A stretch of DNA of 64,000 nt from Promicromonospora iranensis. GTDB lineage: Bacteria > Actinomycetota > Actinomycetes > Actinomycetales > Cellulomonadaceae. Position 1 is the stretch's first letter, and each line of letters begins with the position of its first letter. Positions 42,136 to 49,278 of the stretch are shown one piece after another. The notes under the pieces were generated by a model, which was given only the letters and a program-made list of their open reading frames with translations, made no database searches and was not told where the DNA came from. The stretch covers positions 186,001 through 250,000 of the forward strand of contig NZ_JAJQQP010000002.1 in the NCBI RefSeq assembly GCF_028994805.1, given 5' to 3'. The position numbers and the translations under genes were made by a program.

Positions 42136-43077
42136 ATGACCACGCATCTCGTCGTCGGCGCAGGGCCCGTCGGCGCCGCCCTCGCGCACCGGCTGTCCCA
42201 GGCCGGGCGCACCGTCCGGGTGGTGACCCGCTCCGGCAGCGGGCCCGACCTTCCCCGTGTCCAGCGGCTCGCGCTGGACGCGACCGACGCCCCGGCGCTC
42301 GCCGCGGCCGCCCGCGGCGTCGGTGTCGTGTACAACTGCGCGAACCCCGGGCCGTACCCGGAGTGGGAGCGCGGCTGGCCGCCGCTGGCGAAGTCCGTGC
42401 TCCAGGCGGCCGAGGCCTCCGGCGCGGTGCTCGTCAGCCTCGGGAACCTCTACGGCTACGGGCCGGTCGACGGGCCGATGACGCGCCACCGGCCGCTCGC
42501 GCCGTCGGGCATCCTGGGCGAGGTCAGGGCGCAGGTCTGGCAGGACGCGCTCGCGGCGCACCAGGCCGGACGCGTGCGTGTCACGGAGGCGCGCGCCTCG
42601 GACTACATCGGGCCGACGGTGCCCGCCTCGCACGGGCTGCTGCCCAGGTATGCGGCGTCGACGCTGGCCGGGAAGACGGCGGCGGTCGTGGCGGACCCCG
42701 ACCAGCCGCACACCTGGACCGCCGTCGACGACGTGGTCTCCACGCTGATCGCGCTCGGCGCCGACGACCGGGCCTGGGGCTCGCCGTGGCTCGTGCCGTC
42801 GAACCCGCCGGCATCCGTCCGTGAGGTGCTGCGCGAGCTCGGGTCGCGGGCCGGCACGGGGGAACCCCGGCTGCGGCAGGTGCCGCGCGTCGCGCTGCGG
42901 GCCGGCGGCCTCGCGATGCCGCTGGTGCGGGAGGCGCTGGGGGTGCTCTATCAGTTCGACAGGCCGTTCGTCGCGGACGCCGCGGAGACGAGCAGCGTGC
43001 TCGGCGTCCGCCCGACGCCGTGGCGGTCCGTGCTGGACACCACGGCGCCCGCCTGGCGCGCCCGCGCGAAGCCCTGA
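42136..43077 (+). CDS. NAD-dependent epimerase/dehydratase-family protein
   Basis: 313 residues. 'LVVGAGPVGAALAHRLSQAG' is the Rossmann nucleotide-binding turn (GxGxxG as GAGPVG); 'GVVYNCANPGPYPEW' and 'SLGNLYGYGPVDGPM' are extended-SDR motifs. The Tyr of 'NLYGYGP' may be the catalytic one but the following Lys is not in the canonical place, so it could be an atypical SDR (NmrA-like). Role unknown. It lies between the beta-lactamase and the metal operon. Confidence 0.78.
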   Translation: MTTHLVVGAGPVGAALAHRLSQAGRTVRVVTRSGSGPDLPRVQRLALDATDAPALAAAARGVGVVYNCANPGPYPEWERGWPPLAKSVLQAAEASGAVLVSLGNLYGYGPVDGPMTRHRPLAPSGILGEVRAQVWQDALAAHQAGRVRVTEARASDYIGPTVPASHGLLPRYAASTLAGKTAAVVADPDQPHTWTAVDDVVSTLIALGADDRAWGSPWLVPSNPPASVREVLRELGSRAGTGEPRLRQVPRVALRAGGLAMPLVREALGVLYQFDRPFVADAAETSSVLGVRPTPWRSVLDTTAPAWRARAKP

Positions 43078-43089
43078 CCCGGCTGTTAG

Positions 43090-43107
43090 CATCGCCGTAT
43101 GGCGATG
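43090..43107 (+). promoter_or_regulatory. Inverted repeat over the ArsR-type gene start
   Basis: CATCGCC (43090-43096) and GGCGATG (43101-43107) form a perfect inverted repeat covering the start codon at 43099. ATGGCGAT recurs at 43118-43125. This is a good candidate for the operator of the CmtR-like repressor, and implies a leaderless or very short leader message. Confidence 0.5.
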
Positions 43108-43503
43108 ACAGAGACATATGGCGATCATGCCCCGGATGGTCCCGCGGCGATGGCGGTGGCGGCCTGCCTGTTCCACGGGTTCTCGGACCCGTCGCGGCTG
43201 GCGATCCTGCGGCACCTCGCTCTCGGTGAGCATCGCGTGGTCGACCTGACCGGGCACCTGGGCCTTGCGCAGTCCACGGTGTCCAAGCACCTGGCCTGCC
43301 TGCGGGACTGCGGGCTGGTCGAGTCCCGGCCGCAGGGCCGGGCATCCGTGTTCTCGCTGACCCACCCGGAGGCGACGCTCGCAGTCCTCGAGTCCGCCGA
43401 GCGGCTCCTCGGGCTGACCGGCGACGCCGTGGCGCTGTGCCCGGTCTACGGGGTCGACGGCTCCGCGGCGCACGCGCCCGTGCCCGAAGGTGCGGTGTCG
43501 TGA
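43099..43503 (+). CDS. ArsR/SmtB-family metal sensor, CmtR-like
   Basis: 134 residues. Winged helix: 'FHGFSDPSRLAILRHLALGE' and 'GLAQSTVSKHLACLRDCGLV'. Cys67 and Cys71 in the recognition helix (C-L-R-D-C) and Cys114 ('VALCP') match the three cysteine ligands of the Cd/Pb sensor CmtR (spacing 4 and 43 versus 4 and 41). It should derepress on binding Cd(II) or Pb(II). ATG 43099 or ATG 43105 start it. The next gene's start overlaps its stop, giving an operon with two CDF exporters. Confidence 0.9.
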   Translation: MAMTETYGDHAPDGPAAMAVAACLFHGFSDPSRLAILRHLALGEHRVVDLTGHLGLAQSTVSKHLACLRDCGLVESRPQGRASVFSLTHPEATLAVLESAERLLGLTGDAVALCPVYGVDGSAAHAPVPEGAVS

Positions 43504-44237
43504 GCTCGCAGCCGCAGCCGGCTCCCGAGATGCGGCCGCACGTGCAGCCCGACCCGCAGGCGACGGAGCGGCTGACGCGGCGTGGTCTGCGGCTGGCCCA
43601 GTTCACCGTCGCCTACAACGTCGTCGAGGGTGTCGTCGCGATCACCGCGGGCGTCCTGGCCGGGCTGGTCTCGGTGATCGGGTTCGGCATCGACTCCGGC
43701 ATCGAGTCGATCTCTGCGGTGCTGGTGGGCCTGCGCCTGTCCGCGCGGCTGCGGCACGGCGCGGCGGACGAGCGCAAGGAGCGGATCGCGCTGCGGCTCG
43801 TCGCGATCACGTTCTTCCTGCTCGCGGGCTACGTCACCGTCGAGGGCGTCCGCAGCCTCGTGGTCGGCGAGACCCCGGAGGGCTCGCCGGTCGCCGTCGG
43901 GCTGCTGGTCGCGTCGCTCGTCGTCATGCCGCTCCTGGCCGAGGCCAAGCGCCGTGTCGGAGTGGCCCTCGCCGACCCGCTGATCCTGGCCGACGCCGCC
44001 GAGACCCGGATCTGCGTGCTGCTCTCCGTGTCCACGCTGGCGGGCCTCTTCGTCTTCGCGCTGACCGGGGCCGGCTGGGTGGACGCAGTGGCCGGGTTCG
44101 TGATCGCGGCGTTCGCCATCCACGAGGGTCGCGAGGCGTGGGAGGGCGAGCTGGAGCATGATCACAGCCAGGGCCATCACCAGCACACCGATCATGACCA
44201 CGACACCGACCACGGAAAGACTGCCGTCGATGACTGA
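43500..44237 (+). CDS. CDF-family cation transporter, divergent type
   Basis: 245 residues. GTG 43500 overlaps the stop of the CmtR-like gene (GTGA). Six membrane helices; 'SVIGFGIDSGIESISAVLVG' is helix 2 with Asp and Glu, 'LADPLILADAAETRICVLLS' is helix 5 with Asp and Asp/Glu. The C-terminus is a His/Asp-rich tail ('HDHSQGHHQHTDHDHDTDHG') in place of the usual folded domain. Probable export of Cd(II) or Zn(II) by proton exchange. Confidence 0.87.
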   Translation: MSSQPQPAPEMRPHVQPDPQATERLTRRGLRLAQFTVAYNVVEGVVAITAGVLAGLVSVIGFGIDSGIESISAVLVGLRLSARLRHGAADERKERIALRLVAITFFLLAGYVTVEGVRSLVVGETPEGSPVAVGLLVASLVVMPLLAEAKRRVGVALADPLILADAAETRICVLLSVSTLAGLFVFALTGAGWVDAVAGFVIAAFAIHEGREAWEGELEHDHSQGHHQHTDHDHDTDHGKTAVDD

Positions 44238-45162
44238 CCACCAGCACCACCACGGCGCCCACGGCGGGGCGGGGGACGAGAGCAGCCGGCGGCGTCTGGC
44301 GGTCGCGTTCGGGATCACGGCGACCGTCTTCGTGGCGCAGGCCGTCGGGGCCGTGCTCACGGGCAGCCTCGCGCTCCTCGTCGACACCGCGCACATGCTG
44401 ACCGACGTCGCGGGCCTGGCCATCGCGCTGTTCGCCGCGTCGCTCGCGCTACGGCCGCCGTCGCCGCGCCGGACGTGGGGGTTCCTGCGGGCCGAGGTCC
44501 TGGCCGCGCTGGCCCAGGCCGCCGTGCTGCTCGCCGTCGGTGTCTACGCACTGGTTGAGGGGGTGGGCCGCCTGGTCGGTCCGACGCAGGCGCCCGGCCC
44601 TGGCCTCCTGGTGTTCGGCGTCGTGGGCCTGGTCGGGAACGTCGTGGCGCTGCTGGTGCTGGCGGGCGGCAGGTCGGCGTCGCTGAACCTGCGCGCCGCG
44701 TTCCTGGAGGTGGTGAACGACGCGCTCGGGTCGGTGGCCGTGATCGTGGCCGCCGTCGTGATCGCGACCACCGGCTGGCAGCGGGCCGACGCCGTCGCCG
44801 GGCTGGCCATCGCCGTCCTGATCCTGCCCCGGGCCGCCAAGCTGCTGGTCGACTCGGCGAACGTGCTGCTGGAGTCCACGCCCGCGGGGATCGACCTGGA
44901 ACAGGTCCGGGCCCGGCTGCTCGAGGTGGAGAACGTCGAGGCGGTGCACGACCTGCACGCCTCCCTCGTCGCCACCGGCGTGCCGACCATCAGCGCGCAC
45001 GTCGTGGTGCGGGACGCCTGCTTCCGCGACGGGCACGCGCCCCCGGTCCTGGACGCCCTGCAGCGGTGCGTCGCCACCGAGTTCGACGTGTCCGTGGAGC
45101 ACTCGACCTTCCAGCTCGAGCCGGCCGAGCACGCGCGGCACGAGGCGCCGACGCACGCGTGA
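44230..45162 (+). CDS. CDF-family zinc/cadmium exporter (CzcD-like)
   Basis: 310 residues. Start ATG 44230 overlaps the previous gene by eight bases. 'MTDHQHHHGAHGGAG' is an N-terminal His cluster; 'GSLALLVDTAHMLTDVAGLA' (His, Asp) and 'LEVVNDALGSVAVIVAAVVI' (Asn, Asp) are the standard helix-2 and helix-5 zinc sites. The C-terminal regulatory domain ('VEAVHDLHASLVATGVPTIS', 'FDVSVEHSTFQLEP') is present. The order sensor, divergent CDF, classical CDF makes a metal-resistance operon. Confidence 0.92.
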   Translation: MTDHQHHHGAHGGAGDESSRRRLAVAFGITATVFVAQAVGAVLTGSLALLVDTAHMLTDVAGLAIALFAASLALRPPSPRRTWGFLRAEVLAALAQAAVLLAVGVYALVEGVGRLVGPTQAPGPGLLVFGVVGLVGNVVALLVLAGGRSASLNLRAAFLEVVNDALGSVAVIVAAVVIATTGWQRADAVAGLAIAVLILPRAAKLLVDSANVLLESTPAGIDLEQVRARLLEVENVEAVHDLHASLVATGVPTISAHVVVRDACFRDGHAPPVLDALQRCVATEFDVSVEHSTFQLEPAEHARHEAPTHA

Positions 45163-45182
45163 CGCGGGGCGGGACGACGTCG

Positions 45183-45219
45183 GACCGGCACCGACCTGGG
45201 CCGCGTCGCGACGCCGGTC
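45183..45219. terminator. Possible hairpin between the CDF and TetR genes
   Basis: GACCGGC (45183-45189) pairs with GCCGGTC (45213-45219) over a 23-base loop that holds its own GCGTCG/CGACGC stem, between convergent genes. Confidence 0.35.
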
Positions 45220-45838
45220 AGCCCGCCGTCGTGCCCGTCGAACCGCAGACGCGCTCGACCAGGTAGCGCCAGCCCACCTCGAAGCGGGCGGTGAGCGCGG
45301 ACCGGTCCTGCTCGGGGGCGTCGAGGAGCTGGAGCAGGAGCGGCGCCTCCAGCGCGGACGCGAGCTGGCCGGTGAGCACGTCGACGTCGGCGCCCGGCAG
45401 GTCGAGCTCGCGCAGCAGCACCCGGATGTGGATCTGGGACATCGGCGGGCGCCGGCCGCCCGGCCGGCGGCCCTCGGTCGCGGCGCGGGCGATGTCCTCG
45501 TTCTCCGTGAGGAAGCGGATGCGGGCGGACCCGTAGGCGGTGAGGCGGTCGACCGGCGCAGCTCCGGGGCCGAGCGGCGGCGGGCCCGAGAGGATCTCGT
45601 GCTGCAGCGCACGCTCGTTGTCGTCCAGGAGCGCCTGGAAGATGCCCGCCCTGGTCCCGAACCGCCGGAACACCGTGCCCTTGCCCAGCCCGGAGCGCTC
45701 GGCGAGCCGGTCCATCGTGAGGCTGTCCGGTCCCGCCTCGGACAGGAGCTCGCGGGCGGTGGTGAGCAGCCGCTGACGGTTGCGCGCCGCGTCGGCGCGC
45801 TCGGGGTGCGGGGGACCCCAGGACAGCGGTGAACTCAT
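45218..45838 (-). CDS. TetR-family repressor
   Basis: 206 residues. 'RQRLLTTARELLSEAGPDSL' and 'MDRLAERSGLGKGTVFRRFG' are the DNA-binding helices. The ligand domain ('TAYGSARIRFLTENEDIARA', 'LLRELDLPGADVDVLTGQLA') is of the SbtR type. It is divergent from a Ddn-like gene, and twin palindromes lie between them, one overlapping this start codon, which suggests autoregulation and control of that gene. Confidence 0.9.
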   Translation of the reverse strand: MSSPLSWGPPHPERADAARNRQRLLTTARELLSEAGPDSLTMDRLAERSGLGKGTVFRRFGTRAGIFQALLDDNERALQHEILSGPPPLGPGAAPVDRLTAYGSARIRFLTENEDIARAATEGRRPGGRRPPMSQIHIRVLLRELDLPGADVDVLTGQLASALEAPLLLQLLDAPEQDRSALTARFEVGWRYLVERVCGSTGTTAG

Positions 45839-45858
45839 TCCCGGATGCTATCGGGAAT
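45837..45858. promoter_or_regulatory. Palindrome A of the TetR/Ddn region
   Basis: ATTCCCG (45837-45843) and CGGGAAT (45852-45858) form a perfect inverted repeat spanning 22 bases and overlapping the tetR start. Confidence 0.6.
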
Positions 45859-45862
45859 CGCG

Positions 45863-45884
45863 TAAGCGGGGTAAAGTCCGCTTA
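45863..45884. promoter_or_regulatory. Palindrome B of the TetR/Ddn region
   Basis: TAAGCGG (45863-45869) and CCGCTTA (45878-45884) form a second 22-base inverted repeat, 26 bases from the first centre to centre. A TAAAGT in its centre could be a -10 element of the Ddn gene. Confidence 0.6.
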
Positions 45885-45923
45885 TGTCGACCGGCATGGC
45901 CGACCGAGACTGTGGAGGATGAG

Positions 45924-46355
45924 ATGGCAGACATGAACAGCGAGGTCATCGACGCGTTCCGCGCCAACGCGGGCGTGCTGGGTGACGACATCGCGGGCGG
46001 GCACTTCACCGGCAAGCGCCTGGTGCTGCTGCACCACGTGGGCCGGGTCAGCGGCACGGAGCGCGTGACCCCGCTCGTGGCCGCGACCGACGGCGACGCG
46101 TACCTCGTCGTCGGGTCCTTGGGCGGCGCGCCCAAGGACCCCGCGTGGGTGGCGAACATCGAGGACGGTCCCGGCGAGACCACCATCGAGGTTGGCGACA
46201 CGACGCTTCGCGTGGCCACCACCGTGGTGCGGCCCGGGCAGCCCGACTGGGAGCGCCTCTACGGCATCTGGGCCGAGTACTGGCCGGACGCCAAGGAGTA
46301 CGAGAAGAAGACGGACCGCCCGTTCCCGGTCATCCGGCTCGAGCCCCAGGCCTGA
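45924..46355 (+). CDS. Ddn-like F420-dependent nitroreductase-family protein
   Basis: 143 residues. 'GKRLVLLHHVGRVSGTERVT' and 'YLVVGSLGGAPKDPAWVANI' are the Ddn/AclJ signature blocks for coenzyme F420, and 'YEKKTDRPFPVIRLEP' the usual C-terminus. It probably reduces a quinone or an imported electrophile; control by the adjacent TetR is likely. GGAGGATGAG precedes ATG 45924. Related to the protein at 19019-19474. Confidence 0.87.
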   Translation: MADMNSEVIDAFRANAGVLGDDIAGGHFTGKRLVLLHHVGRVSGTERVTPLVAATDGDAYLVVGSLGGAPKDPAWVANIEDGPGETTIEVGDTTLRVATTVVRPGQPDWERLYGIWAEYWPDAKEYEKKTDRPFPVIRLEPQA

Positions 46356-46360
46356 TCTCC

Positions 46361-46386
46361 CGGTCGGCCCTCGCCTCAGCCGACCG
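46361..46386. terminator. Overlapping bidirectional stem
   Basis: CGGTCGG (46361-46367) and CCGACCG (46380-46386) are perfectly complementary with a 12-base loop. The stem straddles the stop codon of the epoxide hydrolase gene and serves both convergent genes. Confidence 0.5.
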
Positions 46387-47500
46387 AGCGGACGAACTCC
46401 CGCACGCGCGCCGCCATCTCGGCCGGCACCTCGGCGACCGTGAAGTGACCGCCCTCCTCGAGACGGTCGAACACGCGCAGGTCGAGATAGTGGCGGCGTG
46501 CGAGCACCTCGGGGTAGGCCGCCTCGTGCCGCTGGATCAGCACGGCGGCGGGCACGGTCGTGGGCGGGATCGGGTCCGGCTGGTCGGCGCCCTCGTAGTA
46601 CGGCCGGAACGACGATCCGATCGTCTGGGTGGCCCAGTAGATCGTCGCCTCCGTGAGGATGCGGTCGCGGGAGATGCGGCGTTCTACCGCCCGCGGATCG
46701 CCCGGCGGCGTGTCGCTCCACTCGACCAGCTTCTCAGCGAGCCACCTCAGCAGGCCCGCGGGCGAGTCGTTGAGTGCCGTCGCGAGGGTGTCGGGCCGGG
46801 TGGCCTGCACGTGGCCGTAGGCGCCTTCGGTCTGGTGCTTCGCGGCGATGCCGTCGAAGAACTCCGTGACCTCGGGGTCGTCGAGGGCGGCGCGCTCCTC
46901 GCTGGTGGGGAAGTGGGCGTGCGTGGCCACGATCCCTGCCACCTGCTCGGGGTAGCGGGCGGCGATGAGGTCGCTGACGTTCGCGGTGACGTCCTCGCCG
47001 TACGTGAAGTACCGGTCGTAGCCCAGCACGTCCGTCATCAGCGCGTGCATGGTGGCGGCCAGCCGCTTCTCCGACATCGGCCCGGCGGCGTACGGCGAGG
47101 AGAAGCCGAACCCGGGCAGGCTCGCGACCACCACGTCGAGGTCGGGCAGCAGGTCGGCGAAGTCGAGCTGCAGCGCGAACGTGTGCGGCCAGCCGTGCAG
47201 CACCAGGAGCGCCGGGGCATCCGGCCGGTCCGAGCGCAGATGGGCGAAGTGCAGGTCGACGTCGCCGACCTCGGCGACGAACTGCGGGTGCTCGTTCAGC
47301 CAGGCCTCTCTCGCGCGCCAGTCCCAGCTGATCCAGTGGTCGACGAGCTCGCGCAGGTACCCCGCGGTCATGCCCGACGCCGGGCGCCGGGGCGAGTCGT
47401 CCGGGATCCGGCTCCGGGCGAGGCGCTCACGCAGATCGGTGAGGACCTGGTCGGGGACGTGGACCGTGAAGGGGCGTGGTGCGGTCAGCGGCTCGCTCAT
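46376..47500 (-). CDS. Epoxide hydrolase-like alpha/beta hydrolase (EHN type)
   Basis: 374 residues. EHN-type N-terminal segment 'PFTVHVPDQVLTDLRERLAR'; oxyanion 'LHGWPHTF'; nucleophile elbow 'YGEDVTANVS', in which the usual Gly-Gly-Asp-Trp/Met-Gly is altered to Gly-Glu-Asp-Val-Thr but the Asp is kept; 'TEGAYGHVQATRPDTLATAL' and 'LNDSPAGLLRWLAEKLVEWS' are shared with the paralogue at 59766-60938; the catalytic His is in 'EEGGHFTVAEVP'. It probably hydrolyses epoxides or a relative. ATG 47500 replaces a longer weak start. It is convergent with the Ddn gene. Confidence 0.85.
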   Translation of the reverse strand: MSEPLTAPRPFTVHVPDQVLTDLRERLARSRIPDDSPRRPASGMTAGYLRELVDHWISWDWRAREAWLNEHPQFVAEVGDVDLHFAHLRSDRPDAPALLVLHGWPHTFALQLDFADLLPDLDVVVASLPGFGFSSPYAAGPMSEKRLAATMHALMTDVLGYDRYFTYGEDVTANVSDLIAARYPEQVAGIVATHAHFPTSEERAALDDPEVTEFFDGIAAKHQTEGAYGHVQATRPDTLATALNDSPAGLLRWLAEKLVEWSDTPPGDPRAVERRISRDRILTEATIYWATQTIGSSFRPYYEGADQPDPIPPTTVPAAVLIQRHEAAYPEVLARRHYLDLRVFDRLEEGGHFTVAEVPAEMAARVREFVRSVG

Positions 47501-47566
47501 GAGGACGACGCTATGTCGAGCCACTGACATCGGCCGGGCGGTCCTGCCGCCCGGGAGGCCCGTGGC

Positions 47567-47833
47567 CTACGGGGTCGGTGGTGCGGCCCGCTCGAGGAGC
47601 GCCTGGGTCGCGGCGTCGACGTTCTTCACGAGCTTGTGCACCCCGTCGAGGAAGATGACGAGGCCGACCAGGAAGAGCACCACCCCGATGATCACGGCCA
47701 GCGCTGAGACGGCGGGGCCCCACAGGGCGAGCAGAGCCCCCAGGATCAGCCCGCCCAGACCGAGAGTGATCGGACCGGCGGACCGGTGGGCCGTCGTCGG
47801 CCAGGGCTTCGCCGGCTGTGTCGCGTCGGTCAT
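47567..47833 (-). CDS. Small two-helix membrane protein
   Basis: 88 residues. Two hydrophobic segments ('GPITLGLGGLILGALLALWG' and 'VSALAVIIGVVLFLVGLVIF') follow a 20-residue polar start; 'LDGVHKLVKNVDAATQALLE' is a cytoplasmic tail. A similar design occurs in actinobacterial small membrane proteins; no function is known. It stands alone between the epoxide hydrolase and a gene remnant. Confidence 0.65.
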   Translation of the reverse strand: MTDATQPAKPWPTTAHRSAGPITLGLGGLILGALLALWGPAVSALAVIIGVVLFLVGLVIFLDGVHKLVKNVDAATQALLERAAPPTP

Positions 47834-47955
47834 GCCTCACATCGTCGTGGCCGGCGAACGCCCTGGCCAGAGGCTGGACGGGTGAAACCCGCCGGCAGGT
47901 CGGCCGCAGTCGCGGCTCTCGCCGGAAGGGCTGGCGTCATCGCCGACACAACCCA

Positions 47956-48352
47956 TCAGGGGGCCTCGTGTGGTGGGTCGGCGGGCGGCAGCTCGAGGGT
48001 CCGGACCGGCTCCTCGTTGCCCGCCCGGTCGGTGGCGGTGAACTCGATGACCTGGGACTCGTCGCCCAGAACGTGTCCGGTCCCTTCCACCGGATGCTGT
48101 CCACGCCGGAGACGTCGTCCGGGGCGGCAAGGTTGACCTCGACCCTGATCTGGCTGACGACGTGGCGCTCGCGGTCCACGGCCCGCACGGTGACCGTGTG
48201 CACGCCGTCGCCGAGCCGTAGCGGCTCCGGCCCGGCCGCGACCCAGGGTCCGTCGCCGACGCGGACCTCGACGGTGGGCTCGCCGGCGTCGGCCCGTGCC
48301 GTGAGGGTGAGCTCGGCCGGCTGGTGGTACCAGCCCGAGACGGGTTGCATGT
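47956..48352 (-). pseudogene. Frameshifted remnant of a secreted multidomain protein (Ig-like repeat)
   Basis: The minus-strand frame 'WYHQPAELTLTARADAGEPT' then 'VEVRVGDGPWVAAGPEPLRL' and 'DGVHTVTVRAVDRE' is a typical bacterial Ig-like repeat of exported glycoside hydrolases and adhesins. After 'DDVSGVDSIRW' the reading changes frame near 48085-48095: the next frame continues a second repeat, 'VEGTGHVLGDESQVIEFTAT' with 'DRAGNEEPVRTLELP', up to a stop at 47956. No start or signal peptide remains at the 5' side. It is a 3' gene fragment with a frameshift, not a functional gene. Confidence 0.7.
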
Positions 48353-48511
48353 TCCGGAGCAGCGCTCCGTGCTATGTGATGCGTGATATTTTACGTAGGA
48401 TGACGGCGGTATCGACGGGGTGAATGTAGACGGCGTGTTTCCTTGCATTCAAGCCGCTCCGGGCCCTGTAGGGGCCGTCTGGCCAGGCATGCCCAGGTAC
48501 CCTCGGGTGCA

Positions 48512-48545
48512 TTGACGATGGGATTCCCGTCTCGTGTAATATACT
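48512..48545 (+). promoter_or_regulatory. Candidate promoter of the hydroxyproline operon
   Basis: TTGACG at 48512 and TAATAT/TATACT at 48537-48545 stand 19 or more bases apart, in an A/T-rich stretch about 35 bases before the GntR start. GTAATATAC here is a GTA/TAC inverted repeat of the kind bound by FadR/GntR proteins, suggesting autoregulation. Confidence 0.4.
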
Positions 48546-48576
48546 ACTAGCGTTGCCTGACCATCCAGGAGCCATC

Positions 48577-49257
48577 ATGAGCGCAGCATCCCCGACCCCG
48601 TCGGTCCGTCGTCTCCCACCGGTCGCGAGCCTGCGCGAGCAGGTGCACCGCGCCCTCGTGGCGGCGATCGTCGCCGGCGAGCTGGAGCCTGGCGAGCTCG
48701 TCTCCGTGCCGACGCTCGCCGCCCGGTTCGACGTGTCCGCGACGCCGGTGCGCGAGGCGGTGCTGGACCTGGAGCGCCGGGGGTTCCTGGAGGCGGTGCG
48801 CAACAAGGGCTTCCGCGTGACGCGCGTGAGCGACCAGACGCTGCGGCACGTCGCCGCCGTCCGCCTGGTGATCGAGCCGATCTGGATGGAGCGGCTGGCC
48901 AGGTCGTTCCCGGTCGGGCAGCTCGCGGAGTTTCGCGCGCTGGCCGACGAGATCGTCGAGGGTGCGCGGACCGGCGACCTGATCGCGTACCTGCAGGCGG
49001 ACCAGTCGTTCCACCTGCGGCTGATGGGGCTCCTGGGTAACCCGGTGGCCAGCGAGATCGTGTCCGACCTGCGGGACCGGGCACGTCTGCTCGGGCTGTC
49101 GACCATGGTCGCGAGCGGCACGCTCGCGAGCTCGGCCCAGGAGCACCACGAGCTGCTCGACCTGCTGGCCGCCGGCGACGGTCCGGGCGCCAAGGCGCTC
49201 ATGGAGCGGCACATCGGGCACTCGCTCGGTACGTGGGCGGGCAAGCCGGAGGACTGA
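48577..49257 (+). CDS. GntR/FCD-family transcriptional regulator
   Basis: 226 residues. GntR winged helix ('LREQVHRALVAAIVAGELEP', 'LAARFDVSATPVREAVLDLE') followed by an all-helical FCD ligand domain, about 95-220, with His residues for metal binding ('DQSFHLRLMGLLGN', 'EHHELLDLLAAGD', 'MERHIGH'). It precedes, on the same strand, all genes for hydroxyproline breakdown, so it is the probable pathway regulator. ATG 48577 follows AGGA at 6 bases; the longer frame from 48553 is not needed. Confidence 0.87.
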   Translation: MSAASPTPSVRRLPPVASLREQVHRALVAAIVAGELEPGELVSVPTLAARFDVSATPVREAVLDLERRGFLEAVRNKGFRVTRVSDQTLRHVAAVRLVIEPIWMERLARSFPVGQLAEFRALADEIVEGARTGDLIAYLQADQSFHLRLMGLLGNPVASEIVSDLRDRARLLGLSTMVASGTLASSAQEHHELLDLLAAGDGPGAKALMERHIGHSLGTWAGKPED

Positions 49258-49278
49258 GCCCGACGAGCAGGCCGGCTG

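Larger units (their letters stand above)
47834..48576. other. Gene-poor region ending at the GntR promoter
   Basis: 743 bases with no intact gene. 47956-48352 is a frameshifted remnant; 48353-48576 is noticeably A/T-rich and contains a plausible promoter for the GntR gene and downstream operon. Confidence 0.6.

Noticed and set aside
48353-48576. Insertion-sequence end in the A/T-rich stretch before the GntR gene
   Set aside because: No terminal inverted repeats, target duplication or transposase fragments were seen; the stretch is better explained as a promoter region.
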